Below are positions 45,331 to 56,879 of a stretch of DNA of 64,000 nt, one piece after another. Source of the stretch: Sambucus nigra (Eukaryota > Streptophyta > Magnoliopsida > Dipsacales > Adoxaceae); contig OX422216.1 of NCBI GenBank assembly GCA_949130495.1, positions 364,708,605 to 364,772,604 on the forward strand. Reading direction: 5' to 3'. How positions within the stretch are numbered: position 1 is the first letter of the stretch; every line of letters begins with the position of its first letter. Both the position numbers and the translations under genes were made by a program. Under the pieces are notes generated by a model. That model saw nothing but the letters and a program-made list of their open reading frames with translations, was not told the origin of the DNA and did no database searches.

Positions 45331-45490
45331 AATAAATATAAAAGATAAATAAAACGTCATTTCACCTTTTCACACCTATAAACCTTTACGTGATAGTTTT
45401 TTTGAAAGAGAAAATTTGTTCCCCACTCCAACTTTGTCTTTTCCAACTCATTCTTCCCTATTTCTCCCATCTTCGACCAACACTTTGCCT
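45331..45490 (+). promoter_or_regulatory. Possible promoter and leader of the antisense gene
   Basis: The plus strand has ATATAAAAG (45336-45344) and CCTATAAACC (45376-45385), then a C/T-rich leader (about 45418-45480), the usual look of a plant core promoter and 5' UTR. It lies just inside the LTR and faces into the antisense gene. Confidence 0.4.
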
Positions 45491-46841
45491 GATAACTCTT
45501 TTTCGATGGAGATTTTAATGTTCGATCATTCATTGCTTGAGGTTGAGTGTTTTCGAGTCATATTTTGCAGTCTTTAAGGTTCCAGATACGCTTACTCGCA
45601 CATTCAAACTTTTTTATATTTTTCTCTTCATTTATTCAATTTTTGATGCGATTTCTTATTATTTGTTAATTATTGTGGCTAGACTAACTTTTGGTTGGAT
45701 AGACACCTCTTATAGGTGGCCATTGAGTTCGTTGCCCTAAGGTTTCATATTTTAAGCATTTTAGGTATTCTATGGGTTCTTTTCACCCAAATTCTTTTCT
45801 TATGAAGACAAACATCCCCAAGCCTTTGTTTCTCCCAAATTTCATCTCTCTCATCACCGATTTAGCCCCCAAATCCGACATAAACTTTATGAGTGAACAT
45901 TCCTAGCTCAAAAGATGATTAGAACACGTCAAGAGGTTGGATAAGTTTTCCCTGGGGTTTTGATAGAGAGGTTTCCCATTTCACTGAGTGTAGTCCGGCC
46001 TGAGGACAGTCATTTTCAACCCAAGTATACCCCAACTTCAATCTTCCATTGGGTCTGCTCCACAGCCTCCGAACATGGAGTATCACAGTCTCAAGTTCAT
46101 GGGGCCTATTATAGTTAACGAGGCAGAACATTAACTAGTGATAGAAATCATGCAAATATGATTTCAGACATATTGATCATCAACTTAGACGTTACGGCTG
46201 AAAGAGTCATGTCTGATAGACATGTGCCTTCCGATTCTCTTATCGTCGTACCTCTTACTGAGGAGAGTACTTCTGGGAATCCCATTGACTCATATGACCC
46301 TGCAAACACTGAAGCCAAATGGCATGCATGTGACATCCTTAAGGTTGAGTTGGACGAGCTGGGAGATCAGTATGGCATCCCCATAAATATCGCGATAAGG
46401 CTTCCTAATTGTGGTGAGAGGGTTTATGATCGGATTAATATCGATGAGATTTGCTTCCCACTATGGACCCTCCAAGTCGGGGTTCGTCTAGCATACACCC
46501 GATTGTAAGCTCAATCTTAAAGAGCTATACTGTTGCCCAACTTCTCCTAAATACCTATAGAGAATTCTTGGGACAATGGTGTTTTGGCATCACGTATAGG
46601 ATTTGATCACACGAGGGATATTTTTAGGTCCGCATATGGCCTAAAGGACAACTCGAAGGCTCCTATGTACTATTACTTTTCTCCCAGGAGGTCTTATTTG
46701 AGGATGGTGAAGGTTGTTCAGACGAGCAATCACGGTTAAAAAATCAATTTATGTTCCTTAAGGGTGAATAGCAGTTTCGAGCACATGAGACAGGTCGGTC
46801 TTCTAGAATTCTTTGTGAGTGGTGTGGCCTGGACAAAAATG

Positions 46842-46917
46842 GTAAACACTTTTCTTTCATTTTCTTTCTGATTTCTTTGAATAATTATGTGCTAACATTT
46901 TTTTCCAACCTTTTCAG
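46842..46917 (+). other. Spliceosomal intron 1 in the antisense gene (76 bp)
   Basis: Donor ATG|GTAAAC, branch-like GCTAAC, pyrimidine tract and acceptor CCTTTTCAG, on the plus strand only. Confidence 0.65.
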
Positions 46918-47138
46918 TAAATAAGGAACGTGCCTTTCTTTCTATACTAAAAGATTTGATGTTGAGCTCTTGTATGCCCGATCGCCCTAAATTCGAGGCC
47001 CTCTTTTCTCTGCCTAATTCATCAAGCTTGGATATTACACTCCATTTGGTTGTGTTCCTGCATAGAAGATATTGGTTCCGATAGTAGAAGAAGGTCCAGT
47101 TGAAACCAAATAGGGGGTTGAGGACGAGGTCGAAAAAG

Positions 47139-47269
47139 GTAATTAAATGTTTGTCTTCCTCCACTATGCATTGTTATTGTGGCTAACTATTGAACATTTA
47201 TGTGCATATTCTACTCTACTACCTCAAGTTTTATCGCTAAACCTTCTTTATGGGATTGAACCTCAGCAG
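47139..47269 (+). other. Probable intron 2 in the antisense gene (131 bp)
   Basis: Donor AAAAAG|GTAATT and acceptor CCTCAGCAG|G, with GGCTAACTATTG as a possible branch site. Confidence 0.5.
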
Positions 47270-47282
47270 GTCGATCGTAGTC

Positions 47283-47648
47283 TGAAAAATGTGAGAACGC
47301 GGTATGTGATACCGATTTAAAATTAATTCATAACTTTCTACTTTGGCACACTTATATAATTAGAGTCAATTTGAACCAAAATAATTAAGCCCCTAAACAT
47401 GCATCTATGTGTGTGCGTGTGTCAAACCATGAATAGATAAAGCATGCGAAATAAATAATCAGAAAAAAATCCTAAAGGGCAAAACCTTTTATTTCTAGAA
47501 CTTTGAAGAATTCACAAGACCATTAACTTACATACAACCTCATAATCACCCACAAGTGTAACGCACGGTGTCTTCGTCAAACCTTCAAAGCAACTTCTAG
47601 AAACATCGTCGGCTGGAATCTCCCGTAAGAACTCCAGATGGTCAGCAA
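47283..47648 (-). repeat. Truncated 3' LTR of the nested copia
   Basis: It matches the first 366 bases of the right LTR and ends at ccagatggtcag, after which unrelated gag sequence follows. Confidence 0.88.
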
Positions 47649-47755
47649 TACATATTATCTTCTCAAGTTTTTCTTTTCTCCCCTTTTTATTCTCACGCCA
47701 ACTCTCTTCTCTCCAAAAAGTCTTAAATCTTTTTCTAAAGCGGTGATCCTAAGAA

Positions 47756-49051
47756 CTAACGCTTTTTGGTTTCAAATGACTCAGAATATAACTCAGCGTA
47801 GGTGCGTTGAAAATCACTCTCGCCTTCACTTGCATCAACCTCCCCCTCACTCACATCATTCTCACTGTCGAGGTGTCCCTGTGAATCAGCATCCTCATCG
47901 TCGTGAGGAGCACTAGAAGTACTCACATGACTATCCATGAATGCGGTGAAGTTACATTCATGCGGTGACTCGTCTCTAGAGTCCACCGACTAGACCTCAC
48001 TGTCATCACTAAGGGTAGCATTAAGGACAGCTTTGCCCTTTTCTTTGGCAAGTTTGTTCACCCTGGTAGCACACTCAAAAGCTCTACGACCCTTACCGTC
48101 ACACTCATAACATCTCTCACTGTCTCTCTTAGGAGGGTCTTTAAAATCTTTTTCATTTTTCTTTTCAAACTTATTTTTCTCAAAATTCTTTTTATCTTTG
48201 AAATTTCCATTTTTCTTGAATTTGAGAATTTTATTGAAATTTTTAGCAAACAGTGCCAAATCATCTAAATCAAAGTCACACTCAGAATCTAACTTTTCTA
48301 TCTCCCTTTTTCTAGATGACTCAACTATCTTTCTTGCTGACCCCTCACTCTTTCTATCCAGGGCATTAAGTACAATTCCCTTATCTTTAGGCTTGACAGA
48401 TTTAGGAAACATATCAATTTCATACGTTTGTAAGTCTCCTACAAGTTCCTCCAATTTAAGCGTGTTTAAATTGCCCATAGAATTTAGCACAGTGACTTTA
48501 GGGATAAAACACTTAGGCAGTGATCTTAGAATCTTTTTAACAACTCTAGCATTAGGAATGTGTTCACCAAGATTAAAGCTAGTGTTTACAGTATCAGACA
48601 ACCTAGCATAACATTCATCTAAACATTCAGTCGCAAGCATGGTGATGGTTTCAAATTGAGTTGTCAAATTTTGCAGTTTAGACTCTTTCACAGCATTGGT
48701 TCATTCATGGGTAAGTTGTAAAACATACCATGCCTTTTTTGACGTGGTGCACGTCACTATTCGTCAGAACTTGTCAGGTGTGACGGATCCGAAAACAGCA
48801 CTTAACCCCTTAGAGTTAAAATATGACCATTTAAATTCTTCTTCAGTCCATGCAGTCACAGATTTTAAATTAGTCACATTATCAACAGTGACGGAGGGAG
48901 GTGTCCACCCTCTTTCAAGCAAAATCCAAACTCTTTCATCAATGGCTTTTAAAGTAGATTTCATGCGGGTTTTCCAGTAAGCATAATTTGTCCCGTCAAA
49001 AACTGGCATTTTATTATATAATTTCTCCATTATGAACACGCGCTTTTTCAA
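47756..49051 (-). pseudogene. Copia Gag of the nested element
   Basis: The N-terminal frame 49051-48764 (MEKLYNKMPVFDGTNYAYWK, ERVWILLERGWTPP) ends at a stop after VTPDKF. A second stop, TGA at 48703-48701, sits at the same codon as in the 11333 copy. The frame 48691-47990 is then open through VVKKILRSLPKCFIPKVTVL and LEELVGDLQTYEIDMF, a Lys/Phe-rich stretch and the knuckle CYECDGKGRRAFEC, where the usual His of CCHC reads Arg. A further frame (47986-47756) gives the acidic Ser/Asp tail. The homologous start at 31070 and 11620 lies at the same distance from the primer site. Confidence 0.85.
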
Positions 49052-49139
49052 AAATTAATTTTTCAGAAAATTGATATCTTAGAAAACAAATTATGGAAAA
49101 TTACACGGTATAATTGTGTAATTGGCTCTGATACCAATT

Positions 49140-50237
49140 TGAAAAATGTGAGAACGTGGTGTGTGATACCGATTTAAAATTCATTCGCAACTTTCTACTT
49201 TGGCACACTTATATAATTGGAGTCAATTTGAACCAAAATGATTAATCCCCTAAACATGCATCTATGTGTGTGCGTGTGTCAAACCATGAATAGATAAAGC
49301 ATGCGACACAAATATTCAAGAAAAATCCCCGAAGGGAAAAACCTTTTATTTCTAGAACTTTAAAGAATTCACAAGACCATTGACTTACATACACCCTCAT
49401 AATCGCCCACAAGTGTAACGCACGGTGTCTTCGTCAAACCTTCAAAGCAACGGCTAGAAACATCGTCAGCTGGAATCTCCCGTACGAACTCCAGATGGTC
49501 AGTAGTGAAGAAGAAAACGGCTTCTCCACATGTGTGAACTTTATATGGACTCCCTCCACAATAGCACGTAGCTCTCCTGTTGTAGAGTTCTCCCCACAAA
49601 GGTAAACGACAGCAAAAGTGTGTTCTTCAACACCAAAACAATTCACCAAAGCATATTGGAATTTTTGTGAATTGTAAACGAAAAGGGATTAAACCCTAAA
49701 AGGAAGAAGGCAAAAGTATTCTGCTTTCGCAGTTTTTCTGTTCTGTAAAACTCTGGGACTTCTTAAAAAAACGAAACCATTTAATGAGTATTTATACAAA
49801 ATCGCATCGCCTTGAAAAATGAGCTCGTTCGAACGAGATAGCTATCTCGAGCGAACGAAGGACAGATGTCGTTCAAACGACATCGCGCGACATCCATATG
49901 TCGCTCGAACGAGATAGCTATATCGCTTGAACGACCTGGGCGTCAAAATCGAGGTACGCTCCAACACTTAAAAAAAATTACTCATTCTCAAATTTGACGA
50001 AAAAGTTCGCTCCAACACTTAGAAAATATTTTGTAAAAATATCTCAAAAGATCTAAGTGTAAAGTTAAGGTATTTAAAACATTACCTTACCAAAGTAAAC
50101 TTTGCGGAGCCTTTTTGATGAAGAACTTGATACATTCGGATCCGTCTCGATGTAGATGCTCTTGAACTTCTTCGACGGTTGTAACGTTATACGACATAAT
50201 AAATTGTGATGGACATTCATAAAAAAATGTCCTTACA
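49140..50237 (-). repeat. 5' LTR of the nested copia (1098 bp)
   Basis: It starts TGTAAGGACATT and ends CACATTTTTCA on the minus strand. It includes CTCGTTCGAACGAGAT-type inverted motifs at about 49820-49940. Confidence 0.92.
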
Positions 50238-50649
50238 TAGTCGCATGTAGGTTACTCATCATAAGAAACTTGAGAAGGAATGGCAAAGAGTAAATTCGAT
50301 GTCGATGCTAGGGCAAAAAAGAAAGATGACGCTCAGAACAGGGCCGAAGCTGAGGATAGAAAATAGGCTGAGATTAATGCTCGGAGGAAAGTCGGCGCTG
50401 ATGTTGCCTCCAGTGATAAGTCCACAGGGAAAACTCATGCAAGATTTAACCATCATTAGTGAAACCCTAAGTGGCATACCTTACTATTCTGCGATTAGAG
50501 TCCGATATACCCCAAAAAATCTATTTGGCATGTAGGACTCAGATGTTGAGTGTATGGTTTTTATTTGCTACATGCGTATGAATGCCACTCTAGCTAAGTG
50601 TGCCAAGCCAATTTATTATTCCCCAATTATTTGGATTGACTATCCAAAG

Positions 50650-50792
50650 GTTTTAGGAGATATAGTAACGGTATTTCTACGATATAGTAATGGAGATATA
50701 GTAATAGATAAGCTATAGTAATAGATAAGCTATAATCACGATATAATAATAAATAAGCTATAATGACGATATAGTAATAGATAAGCTATCGC
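50650..50792. repeat. Short tandem motif gatatagtaatagataagct
   Basis: About six variable copies of a 20-25-base motif lie inside the antisense gene, probably in an intron or a decayed part. Confidence 0.7.
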
Positions 50793-51912
50793 CTCCCTGA
50801 TATCCGATGCCGACAAGCGCTTTCTGTGCTCTATGAACTCCTCATTTCTGGCTGAATTCGAACTTCACAGGGTCGTCCAAGTATTTTCTCGAACTTTGTT
50901 AATTTTTTAGTTTTCCAAGTGTAACCCCATACTAACTTAATTCTTGACTACTTTTACGGTCTCTGCTTGCCTTTTACCGCCTAGGTGGGTTAAGAAAAAG
51001 CTTCCCTCAATCCAGAAGGGAAGAGATGCAGAGAGGATGGAGGAGGGCCTTAGGAAAGAGATCCGACAGGCAGCATTAGCTCTACAGGAAAAGATCCAAG
51101 AGCTGGACAACGTGAAAGCCGATAATGAGAAGACTTTGAAAGGGATGGTCGACAACAAGCAGAATGAGATAGATGCGGTAGTCAAGGCTACTTTGGACAT
51201 GTCTAAATCATAGGTCGTGGCCAAGTTTAAAGAGTCTGACGAGTTTAGAGGATACGCATTTGAGTACCTTGAGAGAGGCATAAAAACTGTTGACTGATGG
51301 GCCGCCCTAAAGCATGCCGCCTCAGGGACTCTGGCCCCTCAAGACTTTAATGGTCTCTACTTCAACGACCCCCTGCTCGGGACTGCCTATCTGAGGTGGA
51401 GAATTAGACCGAGACCCTTGAGGCCAATCCTACAGAGCACACTGAAAACTTTGATGATGCAGCTGAGGGTGGCGTCGACGGTTACAGGCCGACACCCAGG
51501 CCTCTGCACAAAATGTCGGCGTTTCCTCCTCTGAAGCTCATATTGAAGAGACCCAGGCTTCACTTTTGTTATTGGCGGTCGTATGTGGCCTTGTTAGCCT
51601 TTCTGATGTAACACTTAAAATAAATTTTGATTTTGTAATACTTTTATCTGAACACTTTCATTACACCTTCCAATGATGCTAAATGATAAATGATATTGCT
51701 TGTGTTACTTACTTCTATCATCTCTTCTTGTTATTGCATACTTTTATTTTAATTTTGCATCATCTGTTGGGAAAATTCTACTGATGTTTCCAAGTAACCA
51801 TAACTGAATGGCATGTAACTTGAGATCACCAATTAACAATTTTTTTTTTTGCACATTGTCCCGTCCTCAGACGAGATAAATATAACCAAATAATTTATTT
51901 TTGAATTTGAAT

Positions 51913-52352
51913 TCACCAAATTATGGTGTTATATCACAAGTCCCCTCTCGTCATTTTGAGAGTGTATGGACGAGAGCAACCTCGTCCTACACTATCGTCT
52001 TGGCCGAGAGAGTTTTTCACCAAGTTAATGATGTTAAAGATAAATAATAAAATGATTTTTGAATTTGAATTCACCAAATTATGGTGTTATATCAAAAGTC
52101 CCCTCTCGTCGTTTTGAGAGTGTATGGACGAGAGCAACCTCGTCCTACATTATCGTCTCGGTCGAGAGAGTTTTTCACCAAGTTAATGATGTTAAAGATA
52201 AATAATAAAATGATTTTTGAATTTGAATTCACCAAATTATGGTGTTATATCAAAAGTCCCCTCTCGTCGTTTTGAGAGTGTATGGACGAGAGCAACCTCG
52301 TCCTACATTGTCGTCTCGGTCGAGAGAGTTTTTCACCAAGTTAATGATGTTA
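51913..52352. repeat. Tandem array, 158-bp unit, almost 3 copies
   Basis: Copies begin at 51913, 52071 and 52229 with exactly 158-base spacing and very high identity. The third is truncated. The array lies between the end of pol and the antisense gene. Confidence 0.95.
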
Positions 52353-52601
52353 GGATATTATATTCCCCTCTTGACGTTATTGAGATTCCATGAACGGGGT
52401 TAGCCCTATCCAGACTGTCATGTCACCGAGAGCAAGGTAAAGCTACTTCACCACATAAGTGATGTTCCATAACTTAGGATGAACTGAAACATACAATCTG
52501 AACTACTCGTATAATAAGAATAAGAGAGAACATATGCAATCTTTCATTCATAACTTTTTTTCATACAATGTTACATTGATAGAAGAAATTTATACAAAGT
52601 C

Positions 52602-53620
52602 CTACTGATAGTACTTTTTTAGATGGTCGACATTCCAAGGATTGGAGAATGGCTCTCCTTCCAAGTTCTCAAGCCGATATGTGCCTGGAACCACCTCTTC
52701 TGTTACCCTGTAGGGACCGTGCCAATTAGGATGAAGTTTATTGGGCTTATGCCAAGTCTTCTTCAAAACTAAGTCTCCTACTGCCAATGGTCGGGCCTTG
52801 ACTCTTTAATTGTAAAATTTGGCAGTTCTTTATTGATAGGATGCTTACCTAACTTATGCGTCTTCTCTTCTCTCCTCAATGAGGTCTAGATCCAACCTCC
52901 TCTCTTCATCATTTGCTTATGGGTCGTAGCTATGTACCATGTGGCTTGGCAAACCAATTTCTATAGGAATTACTGCCTTTGAGCCGTAGGCGAGCATAAA
53001 GGGGATTTCTCCTGTCGGAGTCCTCTTTGTCGTCCTGTAGACCCATAGGATAGCATGCACTTCATCGGCCCATAGACCTTTGGCATATTACATCTTCTTC
53101 TTAATCCCATCCAATATTGTTCTATTGGTGACCTTTGTTTGACCATTTGCTTGGGGTCGGCCTGGAGCTAAGAAAAATTGCTTGATGCTGACCCTGTTAC
53201 AGTAGGCTTCCAGTGAATCATTTTTGAATTGCTTTCCATTATCTGAGATGATGGTATGAGGCAGACCATATCTACAAATAATATTCCTCCAAATAAATTT
53301 TAAGGTCCTCGTCTCAATAATAGTGATCATGGCCCCTGCTTCAACCCATTTTGAAAAGTAGTCAATTGCCACTATGAGGTATTTGTAGTTGCCAGTTGCC
53401 CTAGGCAAGGGTCCCACCAGATCAATTCCCCAGATAGCAAATGGCCAGGGAGAGGTGACAGAAGATAGAGGCTGATGAGGGATGCTAGTAAACCTCTAGC
53501 ACTTGTCATATCTCTTGACATAACTAGCAGTATCCCTAGCCAAGGTCGTCCACCAATATCCCTGGGTAACCACCCTTTTCGCCAAAGATCTCTAACCTAC
53601 ATGGATGGAGCAGGAACCTT
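52602..53620 (-). pseudogene. Tat gypsy integrase
   Basis: Read right to left: a decayed zinc-binding region (53600-53490); catalytic core with WGIDLVGPLP (first Asp) at about 53427-53398; IISDNGKQF (second Asp) near 53250; PQANGQTKVTNRTILDGI near 53130, where the usual GQxEVTN has Lys in place of the catalytic Glu. Then EIPFMLAYGSKAVIPIEIG follows, and the C-terminal frame 52787-52602 (DLVLKKTWHKPNKLHPNWHG, PYRVTEEV) ends at a stop. Stops at several points and the Glu-to-Lys change mean no activity. There is no chromodomain, as expected for Tat. Confidence 0.9.
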
Positions 53621-53876
53621 CATGTATATCTTTTAAAATGTACTCTACCTCCGCTGGATGGACATGTCGGAGTAGAGGTAGGAGGAATCATTTTCTGTAC
53701 AAAATATTCTCAATCACCGAGAACTTAGAAGCTTTATACCTTAGCTTCTTCCTTTCCAACTTCGACTCTGGTAGTTCACCATCTTTTATATATCGGATGA
53801 GAGAGTCAATCTAAGATTCTCTTAGCTCCAGGTTCAAGCAGTACTCATCTGCATTGTCTTCTTCTTCAATGATCGG

Positions 53877-55097
53877 TCAGTGTAGAATCTCCACTGGTAC
53901 TGATCTTCGGTTCTCTATCCTGGTTGCTGAGGCAAGTCTTGCCAGTGCGTCGGCTCGGCCATTGTTTAGCGGACGGATCCTTTTCAATTTCACCTCCCTG
54001 AAGTTTTTAAATGTTGTTTTGACCCTAGCCTGGTATCGTCCCATCCTCTCGTCCTTAGCCTCGTACACTCCTAAGATTTGGTTAACCACCAGTTTGGAAT
54101 CACTGTGAACTAACAACTAACTTACATTCAGATCTCTGGCGAGGGAGAGATTAGAAAGAAGGGCATCATACTAAGATTCATTATTGGACGCCTTGAACTT
54201 GAATCTCAAAGTATATCATATATTTGTTTCGTTTAGTGCCGACACAATAAGGCCAGCTCCACTCCCTGCTTCACAAGATGAGCCAGGATCCACACAGTTC
54301 CTTTCTCATAAAAGTTGCCCTCTTATGCTCCATATTTGAACACAAATCTTTCTTCTTCATTCTCGGCCACTACTCTCCTGGTCGTACTCATCTCGACCTC
54401 AGTCGGGGGAGGCATGTTCTTTTTTCTGGCACACAAGTTGGAGCCTCAATCTCTTCTTTGTCGACTCGTCCCGTGTGAACTCGGCTACAAAAAAAGTTAG
54501 GGCCTGCCCTTTGATGATTGTTCTTGAGTGATAGACGATGTCGAATGCTCCTAACTCTATAGACCAGACCATCAGCCTACCCGATTTCTCAAGTTTTTGG
54601 ATGACCTGCCTAAGAAAGGAGTCTGTTAAGACAATAATGGTATGTGCTTGAAATTAGGGATTCGTCTTCCTAGATGAATGAATAAGAGTGTAAGCCAACT
54701 TCTCCATTTTTTAGTATCTCTGCTCGGCCCCTTGAAGAGCCTTGTTGAAATATACTGGCTTATGTACACCCTTATCATCTCTTACAATCGTTACGCTGAT
54801 GGCCTACTCTGACATGGCTAGGTACAAATACAACTTTTCCTTTTGAACAGGTCGTGACAATAGGAGTGGGGAGCCAAGATACGCCTTCAATTCCTAAAAG
54901 TCCTTTTCACACTCTTCATTCCACTCAAAAGCCTTTCGTAGCACCCTGAAAAACAGGAGACACTTGTCAGTAGCTATGGATATGATCATGTTCAGTGTTA
55001 CCACTCGTCCAGTCAGATTCTGGACATCCTTTATCGTCGTTGGAGTCTTCATCTCCACCATGGCTTTGATGTTTTGGGGGTTGACTTCTATCCCCCG
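53877..55097 (-). pseudogene. Tat gypsy RNase H and archaeal-type RNase H
   Basis: The RT thumb and connection (EVNPQNIKAMVEMKTPTTIK, about 55090-55030) lead to the first RNase H (KPVYFNKALQGAEQRY near 54750; AHTIIVLTDSFLRQVI near 54640). After the linker a second RNase H of the RVT_3 type follows (FKFKASNNES near 54190; SDSKLVVNQILGVYEAKDER at 54104-54045, with GRADALARLAS near 53940). Possession of this second domain is characteristic of Tat. Stops occur at many places. Confidence 0.85.
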
Positions 55098-55830
55098 TTA
55101 ATTGACAATGAAACCCAAAAACTTGCATGCACCAACTGCGAAGACACACTTTGAGGGATTCAACTTCATCTGATATTTATACATCGTATCAAAAGTGCAC
55201 TCCAAGTCGGCCACATGCGTCTTGACCTTAAGACTCTTGGTAAGCATGTCATCAACATAAACCTCCATGGTATCACCTATCTGATCATCGAACATTTTAT
55301 TTACAAGCCTCTGGTAGGTAGCTCCGGCATTTTTGAGGCCGAATGGCATTACCTTATAGCAGTATGTGCCTTTGTCAGTAATGAACGAGGTCTTCTCGGC
55401 GTCAGCCGGGTCCATGAATATTTTATTATAGCCTGAATAGGCATCCATAAACCTCATCAATTCATGGTCGACCGTGGCATCAACCATTTGGTCTATTCTT
55501 GGGAGAAGAAAGTTGTCTTTAGGGCAAGCCTTATTCAACTCTGTGAAATCAACACATTCGCCACTTGCTGTTGGCCTTTGGAACTATGATAGGGTTGGCT
55601 AACCACTCTGGGTAGATAACTTCCCAAATGAAGTCGGCTTTCTCCAACTTCTTCACCTCGTCTCTTATTACTTCGTACTTCTCTCTGGAGTACACTCTCC
55701 TTCTTTGTCTGAATGGATTTGCCTCCTCAACCACGTTCAACTTGTGACAGAGGACTTTAGGATCAATTCTAGGCATATCCTCATGGCTCCAAGTAAAAAT
55801 GCTTTTCATCTTCCTCAGCAGTTTAACCAA
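55098..55830 (-). pseudogene. Tat gypsy reverse transcriptase
   Basis: Frame 55830-55549 carries the N-terminal fingers (FTWSHEDMPRIDPKVLCHKL, ANPIIVPKANSKWRMC). A one-base loss at about 55549 shifts into 55538-55098, which reads MRFMDAYSGYNKIFMDPADA, TYCYKVMPFGLKNAGATYQR, then MEVYVDDMLTKS and KLNPSKCVFAVG. The catalytic Asp in DAYSGYN and both in YVDD are present, so this is the best-kept pol domain in the window. Apart from the frameshift it lacks only the link to the upstream protease. Confidence 0.93.
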
Positions 55831-56226
55831 CTCTTCTTTAATCTCTTTTTTCAGAGCCTTACTGACTTGGATGGTTTTTTTCGGCTCATCCTCATTGAGG
55901 ACGATGGATTCTACCTCCTCGGCTGCTTCGCCCTTTTTCAGCTTGGTCTCATCTCTGGGGTCAAGAGTGTCTATATTGTAAGTTGCGGTGGCCCTTTTAT
56001 GTGCCTCTCTCTCCTCAGCCGAGTTGAAGTAGCATTCACGTGCCTCGACTTGGTCACCTTAAACTTCGCCTACTCCATAAGGAGTCGGGAATTTTATCAT
56101 CTGGTGAACTATTGAGGCCACGGCCTCAAACTCCTTGAGGGATACTCATCCTAAAATTATGTTGTAGGTTGAGTAGACATTATCATCCATAACAAAGAAA
56201 CTGATCTTCTTTTTTAGGCATTTCGG

Positions 56227-56655
56227 TCAACTGTTCCCCATTTTGACCTCCATCTCGTAGATTCCTAGAGATTGTACCTTCTCTCCACTGAAACTAATGA
56301 GAGGATGATATTGGATAAGTCTCTTCTTGCTCAACCCTAGGCCTTTGTAACAATCCCAGAACATCACATCGGTCGAGCTGCCACCATTGACCAATATCCT
56401 GGGGACTTCATACCTATGTACCAAGGTGGTGATCACCAAAGGCTCAATATGTGGAGCTAGGATCCCTTTAAAATCCAACCTCGAGAAACCCACTATTAAA
56501 GAGTTCATATCAATTTTGGTTATCTTACCTTTCATCGGCTCAACAGCTGCCGAATGAACCACTTTGGGCTTTGGAGGGAGAGCTTTGGCTTCTGCCACAT
56601 GAGCCTTCCTGTTAGCAACTTCTTTTTCACCACCTACTAACCCCCGGAAGATCAT
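56227..56655 (-). pseudogene. Tat gypsy aspartic protease
   Basis: An open frame of 142 codons reads LIVGFSRLDFKGILAPHIEP, LVITTLVHRYEVPRILVNGG and SSTDVMFWDCYKGLGLSKKRL. The family consensus at the active site is (V/I)LVDGGSS; here Asp is replaced by Asn (LVNGGSS), which would abolish aspartic protease activity. It ends in GIYEMEVKMGNS, and the usual FxVVDxxSxYNxILGR follows only in decayed form. Confidence 0.85.
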
Positions 56656-56879
56656 CTTTACCCTGAGAGAAATTGTATGAAGTCGACCTTTAGGATCAGT
56701 AAACGGAGGTGGGAGGTTTGGGTCGTCCTCATCATCATCGTCAGAGGCATCACTATCTCGGTGTACTGGGCATCAGGCCTGCATTTATCATTCCTCTTCT
56801 TCTGGGTGTCGTCTCGACAACCCTTCGAACTACCTTTATCCACGTACTTCCTCAATTTTCTTTGCTTTAACATTTTTGT

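Larger units (their letters stand above)
47283..50237 (-). mobile_element. Truncated gag-only copia nested in the antisense gene
   Basis: It is flanked by a perfect target duplication TAGTC (47278-47282 and 50238-50242). The right LTR is complete (49140-50237). The left LTR is homologous only over 47283 to about 47648 and then joins the acidic/coiled-coil end of gag directly. A deletion removed the rest of the interior and most of the 3' LTR after insertion. The primer site TGGTATCAGAGCC is intact on the minus strand near 49134-49122. It is a relative of the elements at 10220 and 26634. Confidence 0.9.
45507..51600 (+). pseudogene. Intron-bearing antisense gene (aORF) of the Tat element, interrupted
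   Basis: The plus-strand gene runs opposite to gag-pol. The part 46158-46508 reads LGDQYGIPINIAIRLPNCGE and then FPLWTLQVGVRLAYTRL. This resembles the proteins annotated in plants as 'putative gypsy type transposon' (Transposase_28 family), which are the antisense ORFs of Tat elements. Two canonical introns follow (46842-46917, 47139-47269). The copia at 47283-50237 then breaks the gene. It resumes with a Lys/Glu/Ala-rich coiled coil (50279-50460 and 50990-51213, e.g. LRKEIRQAALALQEKIQELD), then FKESDEFRGYAFEYLERG, and an acidic tail to about 51600, with AATAAA at 51624. Several stops break it. Its biochemical role is unknown, and the start codon cannot be fixed. Confidence 0.6.

Noticed and set aside
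46892..47164. 90-codon minus-strand ORF
   Set aside because: Antisense to the exon and introns of the plus-strand aORF, with no domain.
48198..48611. 137-codon plus-strand ORF
   Set aside because: Shadow of the copia Gag on the opposite strand.
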